Assembly: GCF_014235845.1 (NCBI RefSeq)
Contig: NZ_JACJUQ010000006.1
Location: 62,001 to 126,000 of the forward strand
Direction of reading: 5' to 3'
Source: Pontivivens nitratireducens
GTDB lineage: Bacteria > Pseudomonadota > Alphaproteobacteria > Rhodobacterales > Rhodobacteraceae
Length of the DNA stretch: 64,000 nucleotides
Shown: positions 59,269 through 64,000 of the stretch, piece by piece
Position numbering within the stretch: position 1 is the first letter of the stretch
How the letters are laid out: the number at the start of each line of letters is the position of its first letter
The notes under the pieces: generated by a model
Database searches by the model: none
Told to the model about the DNA's origin: nothing
Seen by the model: only the letters and a program-made list of their open reading frames with translations
Made by a program: the position numbers and the translations under genes

Positions 59269-60483
59269 TCAGGCGCGCAGCAGTTCTTCGGCGATGATGA
59301 TCTTGCGCACTTCACTGGTGCCCGCGCCGATCTCCAACAGCTTGTTTGCGCGGAACAGCCGGTTGATTTCGGTGTCCTGCATGTAGCCGGAGCCGCCATG
59401 GATGTGGCAGGCCTCGGTGACGGCCTTGTTGAACGCCTCACCCGCGTACAGGCAGGCGGCGGCGGTCAGCTTGTGAATCTCACCACGCCCACCGGCCCCC
59501 TTGGGAAGGCCGACACAGGCAGCCAGCGCGCGATAGCTGAAGGCGCGCGCGGTTTCGACCTCGGTATAGATCTCGGCCAGTTTCGACTGCACCATCTGGA
59601 AACTTGCGATCGGCTTGCCGAATTGTTCGCGGATCTTGGCGTATTCCAGACCCAGCTCCAGCGCGCGGTCGGCCATGCCAACGCAGAGCGAGGCGACCAT
59701 CGCTCGTTCCAGATCCAGCCCGCTCATCACCACCGCGACGCCGCTGTTTTCAGCGCCCAGCATTGCGGAGGCCGGCACCCGGCAATCCTCGAATACCAGT
59801 TCCCCGGTCGGAGAACCGCGAAAGCCCATCTTGTCGAGCTTTTGCGCCACCTTGAATCCGGGATTGTCGGTGTCGATGATAAAGGCCGAAATGCCCTTGG
59901 CGCCTTTGGACTTGTCGGTTTTGGCGTAGAGCAGGATCACGTCCGCGATCGGCCCGTTCGTGATGTAGATCTTGGAGCCATTGATGATGTAGTCGTCGCC
60001 ATCGCGACGCGCCGTGGTCGCCATGGAGCCAAGCGCATCGGACCCGGCACCGGGCTCGGTCAGCCCCAGCGCTCCGACCAGATCACCGGAACACAGGCCC
60101 GGCACATACTTCTTTATCTGTTCCTCGGACCCGTTGCGCAGCAGGTTGTTCAGGCAAAGATTGTCATGCGCCCCGTGCGACAGCCCCACGGCCGGATTCC
60201 ATTTCGAGATCACTTCGGACACCAGCGCCTGCGTGAATTCGTTCTGGCCCGATCCGCCGAATTCCTCGGGCGCGGTGATTCCCAGAAGGCCAAGCTCCCC
60301 CATCTGTTTGAACAGATCGTCGGGCCACCATTCCTCCGCGTCCATGCGGGCCTGCAGCGGGTGCAGCACCTCGCGCGAAACGCGGTCCACATGATCGACG
60401 ATCTGGCGCTGCTCATCGGTCAATGAATAGTTGGCCCTGATGGCTTCCAAGGCTGCCATGTCAGGTTCGTTCTGGCTGGTCAT
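59269..60483 (-). CDS. Acyl-CoA dehydrogenase 8 (isovaleryl/citronellyl-CoA type)
   Basis: 404-residue close paralog of dehydrogenase 7. Glu259 in SGLDLERAMV is the base; GAHDNLCLNNLLRNGS, LTEPGAGSDALGSMATTARR, ITNGPIADVILLYAK and EIGAGTSEVRKIII align along the whole length. GGGAGG precedes the ATG at 60483. First gene of the leftward operon behind site 8. The pair may act on successive intermediates of a branched chain. Confidence 0.93.
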   Translation of the reverse strand: MTSQNEPDMAALEAIRANYSLTDEQRQIVDHVDRVSREVLHPLQARMDAEEWWPDDLFKQMGELGLLGITAPEEFGGSGQNEFTQALVSEVISKWNPAVGLSHGAHDNLCLNNLLRNGSEEQIKKYVPGLCSGDLVGALGLTEPGAGSDALGSMATTARRDGDDYIINGSKIYITNGPIADVILLYAKTDKSKGAKGISAFIIDTDNPGFKVAQKLDKMGFRGSPTGELVFEDCRVPASAMLGAENSGVAVVMSGLDLERAMVASLCVGMADRALELGLEYAKIREQFGKPIASFQMVQSKLAEIYTEVETARAFSYRALAACVGLPKGAGGRGEIHKLTAAACLYAGEAFNKAVTEACHIHGGSGYMQDTEINRLFRANKLLEIGAGTSEVRKIIIAEELLRA

Positions 60484-60519
60484 TATCGTTCCTCCCCGAA
60501 CAGAATGACATCTGTAGTG

Positions 60520-60556
60520 TTGACCAAAATCAAACACATGTTAGAAAATAGATCAA
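60520..60556. promoter_or_regulatory. Divergent promoter/operator (site 8)
   Basis: CAAACA-CA-TGTTAG at 60531-60544 (one mismatch to the consensus half-site). Plus strand: TTGACC (60520-60525), 16-bp spacer, TAGAAA (60542-60547). Minus strand: TTGATC (60556-60551), 17-bp spacer, TTGATT (60533-60528). Both place the operator in the spacer, so one site controls the two divergent operons. Confidence 0.76.
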
Positions 60557-60619
60557 GGCAAGCTTTTCGCGACCTGACGTTGCAAGCAAGGCAATTGCCA
60601 ATGCGGGGAGGTTCTGGAG

Positions 60620-61405
60620 ATGGCTGAGAACGTCGTACAATCGCAGGCGCGAGGGCATGAAACGCGCATCACGATTTGCCGCCCCGAACGGCGCAACGCC
60701 ATGAACCGCGATGTGGCTGAGGGCATGATTGCCGCGCTTCAGGCGGCCGAGGCTGACGCCAATTGCCGGGTGATCGTATTGACCGGCGCGGGGGAGCTAG
60801 CCTTTTGCGCGGGCGGCGATCTCAAGGCGGGGGCCGAAGGGGGCCCGTTCGTTCAGGACCCGGCCGATCCCGAGCATTTTGCCGGTAAGCTGTTCGACGC
60901 GATTCAAGCCTGCCGGAAGCCGACCATAGCCCGCATCAACGGTGTCGCCGTCGGCGCGGGCGCGGGGATCGTCTGTGCCTGCGATCTGGCGGTGATGGCG
61001 GATCACGCCCGGATCGGAACGCCGGAGGTAAAGGTGGGCCTGTTTCCCATGACCATCGTTCCGCCGATGATGCGCGTGTTGCCACGGCGCAGATTGATGG
61101 AGATGTTCATCACCGGCGTCCCCCTGACCGCCGAGGAATCGCTGCGCTATGATCTGGTCAATTATGTGACGGATGGAGCCGGGCTGGATGACAAGATTTC
61201 GGAACTGGTTGACCAGATCGCCGCCCAGTCGCCCACTGCCATTCGGCTGGGCAAATATGCCTGCCACGCGATGCAGGACATGACCTATCCGCAGCAGATG
61301 CGCTTTGCCGAAACGCTGTTGCCGCGCGTGGCACAGACAGAAGATGCGCGCGAGGGCTTCGATGCTTTCATCGCGAAACGCAAACCTGAATGGACGGGCC
61401 GCTGA
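60620..61405 (+). CDS. Enoyl-CoA hydratase 6 (AtuE/LiuC-like)
   Basis: 261-residue crotonase-fold protein that keeps both hydratase Glu residues: GTPEVKVGLFP and LMEMFITGVPL. FCAGGDLKAGAEGG and NGVAVGAGAGIVCACD form the oxyanion hole. GGGGAGG precedes the ATG. Next to AtuA and a biotin carboxylase, it would hydrate a methylglutaconyl- or isohexenylglutaconyl-like CoA ester, the step after carboxylation in leucine and acyclic-terpene pathways. Confidence 0.88.
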   Translation: MAENVVQSQARGHETRITICRPERRNAMNRDVAEGMIAALQAAEADANCRVIVLTGAGELAFCAGGDLKAGAEGGPFVQDPADPEHFAGKLFDAIQACRKPTIARINGVAVGAGAGIVCACDLAVMADHARIGTPEVKVGLFPMTIVPPMMRVLPRRRLMEMFITGVPLTAEESLRYDLVNYVTDGAGLDDKISELVDQIAAQSPTAIRLGKYACHAMQDMTYPQQMRFAETLLPRVAQTEDAREGFDAFIAKRKPEWTGR

Positions 61406-61425
61406 TACGGCGCTGAGGAGGGAAT

Positions 61426-63225
61426 ATGTCAGATCGAAAACTGCGCATCGGATGCGCCTCCGGGTTCTGGGGCGATACGCCCGAAGCGGCTGGCCAGTTG
61501 GTTTCCGGCGGACAGATCGACTATCTGGTGTTCGATTATCTGGCGGAAGTCACGATGTCCCTGATGGCGCGCGCCCGTGCCAAGTCGCCTGAGGCGGGCT
61601 TTGCGCCGGATTTCGTCAAGACGCTCGTGCCGTTGCTTCCGCAAATCAAGGCCAAGGGCATCAAGGTCGTGGCCAATGCCGGTGGTGTAAACCCGCGCGG
61701 CTGCCGCGATGCGCTGGCCAAGGCCGCCGCCGAGGCTGGAATCGACCTGTCCATCGGTGTGGTTCTGGGCGACGATCTGTCAGGGCAGGCCGGTGATATT
61801 CGCGCACGCGGTCAGCGGGAAATGTTCTCCGGCGTGGATTTTCCCGACGATATCTGGAGCATGAATGCCTATCTGGGTGCCCGCCCCATCGCGACCGCGC
61901 TGGATGCGGGGGCCGATATCGTGATCACCGGACGCTGCGCTGACAGTGCCGTGGCGCTGGGCCCACTCATGCACGAATTCGGCTGGAGCGATGAGGATTG
62001 GGACAAGCTCAGCCAGGGATCGCTGGCAGGCCATTTGATCGAATGCGGTCCTCAGGGAACCGGGGGCAACTTCACCGACTGGCGCGACGTGCCGGGATGG
62101 GACAATATGGGCATGCCCATCGTTGAAGTGTCCGAGGATGGCAGCTTCGTCATGACAAAAACCCCCGATACCGGCGGGTTGGTTGTGCCGGGATCGGTCG
62201 GCGAACAGATGCTCTACGAGATCGGCGATCCGCGGGCCTATCTGCTGCCGGACGTGATCTGCGACTGGTCCGGTGTCACGCTCGAACAGGTCGGTCCCGA
62301 TCAGGTGCTGGTCAAGGGGGGCAGGGGACTGGGGCGCACCGACAGCTACAAGGTTTCGGCCACCCATGCCGACGGCTGGCGCGCGGTCACCACTCTGACG
62401 CTCGCCGCCATTGACGCCCCGGCGAAGGCCGAGCGTGTGGCCGAGGCGATCCTGACCCGCTGCCGCCGGATTTTCCGCGACAGGAACTTGGGCGATTTCC
62501 GACAGGTCAGCGTTGAGGTTCTGGGGGCCGAAGCCGCCTATGGCGCCAACGCCCGCGCCAAGACCCGCGAAGTGGTGCTCAAGATCGGCGCGGTGCATGA
62601 GGATCGCAGCGCGCTCAACATTTTTGCCGGGGAAATCGCGCCCATGGCCATTTCCACGGCGCAGGGCCTGACCGGATTTTTCGCCGGGCGCCCGAAGGTG
62701 CAGCCGGTGGTTCGCCTGTTCTCCTTCCTGCAGGACAAGGCTGACACCCCCGTTGAGGTCGAGGTGGACGGAACGCAGGTGCCCGTCACCGTATCGACAA
62801 ATTCGGTCACGCTCGATCCGCCGTCGGGGCCGCAGGTGGAAAGCAGCAAGGCCGGGCCTGACGCCGTCAACGTGCGGCTTGTCGATCTGGCGTGGGGTCG
62901 GTCGGGTGACAAGGGCGACATCGCCAATATCGGCATCCTGGCGCGCAAGCCGGAATATCTGCCCTACATCCGCTCCTCGCTTACCGAGGAAAGGGTGAAG
63001 GACTATTTCGCGCATCTGTGCCACGGTGCGGTCGAACGTTTCGACCTGCCGGGAAGCCATGCGCTGAACTTCCTGCTGCATGAATCACTGGGCGGCGGCG
63101 GTATCGCCTCTGTCCGCATCGACCCGCAGGGCAAGGGCTTTGCGCAGATGCTGCTGGACATCGAGATTCCCGTACCGGCCGATCTGGCCGCAAGGGACGG
63201 GCTTCATTCCGCCGAGAGCGCATGA
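61426..63225 (+). CDS. atuA: AtuA family protein (DUF1446)
   Basis: 599-residue AtuA homologue. The N-terminal DUF1446 domain (about 1-450) opens RIGCASGFWGDTPEA and contains LVFDYLAEVTMSLMARARAK, VVANAGGVNPRG and ITGRCADSAVALGPL. The C-terminal about 100 residues (VRLVDLAWGRSGDKGDIANI, FDLPGSHALNFLLHESLGGG) form the AtuA-like ferredoxin-fold domain. AtuA is required for citronellol/geraniol use in pseudomonads, but its reaction is not defined. GAGGAGG precedes the ATG; the biotin carboxylase gene begins 11 nt later. Confidence 0.92.
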   Translation: MSDRKLRIGCASGFWGDTPEAAGQLVSGGQIDYLVFDYLAEVTMSLMARARAKSPEAGFAPDFVKTLVPLLPQIKAKGIKVVANAGGVNPRGCRDALAKAAAEAGIDLSIGVVLGDDLSGQAGDIRARGQREMFSGVDFPDDIWSMNAYLGARPIATALDAGADIVITGRCADSAVALGPLMHEFGWSDEDWDKLSQGSLAGHLIECGPQGTGGNFTDWRDVPGWDNMGMPIVEVSEDGSFVMTKTPDTGGLVVPGSVGEQMLYEIGDPRAYLLPDVICDWSGVTLEQVGPDQVLVKGGRGLGRTDSYKVSATHADGWRAVTTLTLAAIDAPAKAERVAEAILTRCRRIFRDRNLGDFRQVSVEVLGAEAAYGANARAKTREVVLKIGAVHEDRSALNIFAGEIAPMAISTAQGLTGFFAGRPKVQPVVRLFSFLQDKADTPVEVEVDGTQVPVTVSTNSVTLDPPSGPQVESSKAGPDAVNVRLVDLAWGRSGDKGDIANIGILARKPEYLPYIRSSLTEERVKDYFAHLCHGAVERFDLPGSHALNFLLHESLGGGGIASVRIDPQGKGFAQMLLDIEIPVPADLAARDGLHSAESA

Positions 63226-63236
63226 AAGGAAGTAAG

Positions 63237-64000
63237 ATGAGTATTTCCAAACTGCTGGTCGCCAACAGGGGGGAGATCGCTGCACGTGTCTTGCGCACCG
63301 CCAAGGCACGCGGCCTTGCCACCGCCGTGTTGCGCCACCCGTCCGAGCAGGAGGGACCGGCCCATCTGATAGCGGACGAGGTCGTGAGCATCGACGGCCC
63401 CACCCCCGTTGCCGCCTATCTCGACATCCCGCAGATCGTCGAGGTCGCGGAAAGGATTGGCGCGGACGCGGTGCATCCGGGCTATGGCTTCCTGTCGGAA
63501 AATGCAGGCTTCGTCGCGGCACTTGAGCAAGCCAGCGTCACCTTCGTCGGCCCCACATCCGAGGTCATCGACCTGATGGGCGACAAGGTGCGGGCCCGCG
63601 GCTTCGTCGAGGAGCGCGGCTTCCCGGTTGCGCCATCGGCCATCGAGGATGACGACCCCGCCACCTTCGTCGAACGCTCCCGCGCGGTGGGCTATCCGCT
63701 GCTGATCAAGCCCTCGGCGGGCGGCGGCGGCAAGGGAATGCGCGTCGTGCGTGAGGACAGCGCACTGGAATCCGAGATCGAGACCGCACGCCGTGAGGGC
63801 GAGCGCTATTTCGGTGACGGTCGTCTGTTCGTCGAACGCTACATCGAACGCCCGCGCCATATCGAGGTGCAAGTCATGGGTGACGGGCAGGGCAATGTCG
63901 TTCATTTCTGGGAACGCGAATGCTCGATCCAGCGCCGGTTTCAGAAGATCATCGAGGAAACGCCGTCTCCGGCGCTCTCGGCGCAGCAGCGTCTGGACAT
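63237..64000 (+). CDS. Biotin carboxylase / acyl-CoA carboxylase alpha subunit (3' end outside window)
   Basis: The visible 254 codons are the N-terminal biotin carboxylase domain: LLVANRGEIAARVLRTAKA, GADAVHPGYGFLSENAGF, LIKPSAGGGGKGMRVVRE (ATP glycine loop), and EVQVMGDGQGNVVHFWEREC. The frame is open to position 64000. Family members are 450-670 residues, so the biotinyl domain and the carboxyltransferase partner should lie further right. It is the second biotin carboxylase of the island. AAAGGAAG precedes the ATG at 63237. Confidence 0.94.
   Translation, partial: MSISKLLVANRGEIAARVLRTAKARGLATAVLRHPSEQEGPAHLIADEVVSIDGPTPVAAYLDIPQIVEVAERIGADAVHPGYGFLSENAGFVAALEQASVTFVGPTSEVIDLMGDKVRARGFVEERGFPVAPSAIEDDDPATFVERSRAVGYPLLIKPSAGGGGKGMRVVREDSALESEIETARREGERYFGDGRLFVERYIERPRHIEVQVMGDGQGNVVHFWERECSIQRRFQKIIEETPSPALSAQQRLD

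Noticed and set aside
1-64000. Insertion sequences, integrases, CRISPR arrays, tRNA or rRNA genes
   Set aside because: None could be recognised by reading; the island carries no visible mobility gene or flanking direct repeat, so horizontal transfer is only a suspicion.

Overview
The window looks like a chromosomal segment of a GC-rich alphaproteobacterium, most likely a Rhodobacterales (Roseobacter-type) species. This rests on the housekeeping genes at the left end (HtpX, an SdhAF4/DUF1674 protein, GabD, TsaD, a YciI protein, an EVE protein, and 5-formyltetrahydrofolate cyclo-ligase behind a candidate 6S RNA). It is an inference from gene content; no ribosomal marker is present.

Layout. 1-5.4 kb is ordinary core genome. 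From about 5.5 kb to the right edge the window is one large catabolic island with almost nothing but CoA-ester chemistry: 8 intact acyl-CoA dehydrogenases plus one decayed copy, 6 enoyl-CoA hydratase/isomerase proteins, 4 CaiB/BaiF (class III CoA-transferase/racemase) proteins, 4 AMP-forming ligases, 4 classical short-chain dehydrogenases, 2 MaoC hydratases, a DUF35/thiolase pair, a complete biotin-dependent carboxylase plus the start of another, an HMG-CoA-lyase-like and a citrate-synthase-fold protein, an FeS-flavin dienoyl-CoA reductase, a dedicated ETF, three hot-dog thioesterases, a TRAP transporter and a branched-chain-type ABC transporter with a ligase gene inside its operon.

Operons. 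TRAP transporter (5.6-8.3 kb, +); CoA transferase and dehydrogenase (8.5-10.8 kb, +); reductase, ABC transporter and ligase (11.0-18.9 kb, +); two hydratases and ETF (19.0-22.3 kb, +); single dehydrogenase (22.5 kb, +); two CoA transferases (23.7-26.0 kb, -); DUF35, thiolase, MaoC and alpha-methylacyl-CoA racemase-like (26.1-29.6 kb, +); transglutaminase-like, MaoC, paired dehydrogenases, crotonase and ligase-like (29.7-35.2 kb, +); a ten-member carboxylase/lyase operon (46.9 down to 35.6 kb, -); dienoyl-CoA reductase (47.0 kb, +); BadH-like dehydrogenase and ligase (54.0 down to 49.6 kb, -); the regulator (54.1 kb, +); an isovaleryl/citronellyl-type module (60.5 down to 55.5 kb, -) facing hydratase, AtuA and biotin carboxylase (60.6-64 kb, +).

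The island appears to be one regulon. Eight copies of a palindrome CTAACA-NN-TGTTAG (or close variants) lie in front of these transcription units, in most cases between plausible -35 and -10 elements. One copy lies between the BadH-like gene and a 442-residue regulator made of two complete TetR units fused head to tail, which is the obvious candidate to bind all of them. The enzymes could together activate, oxidise, racemise, carboxylate and cleave a branched and/or alicyclic carboxylic acid (isoprenoid- or naphthenic-acid-like). The actual substrate cannot be read from the sequence.
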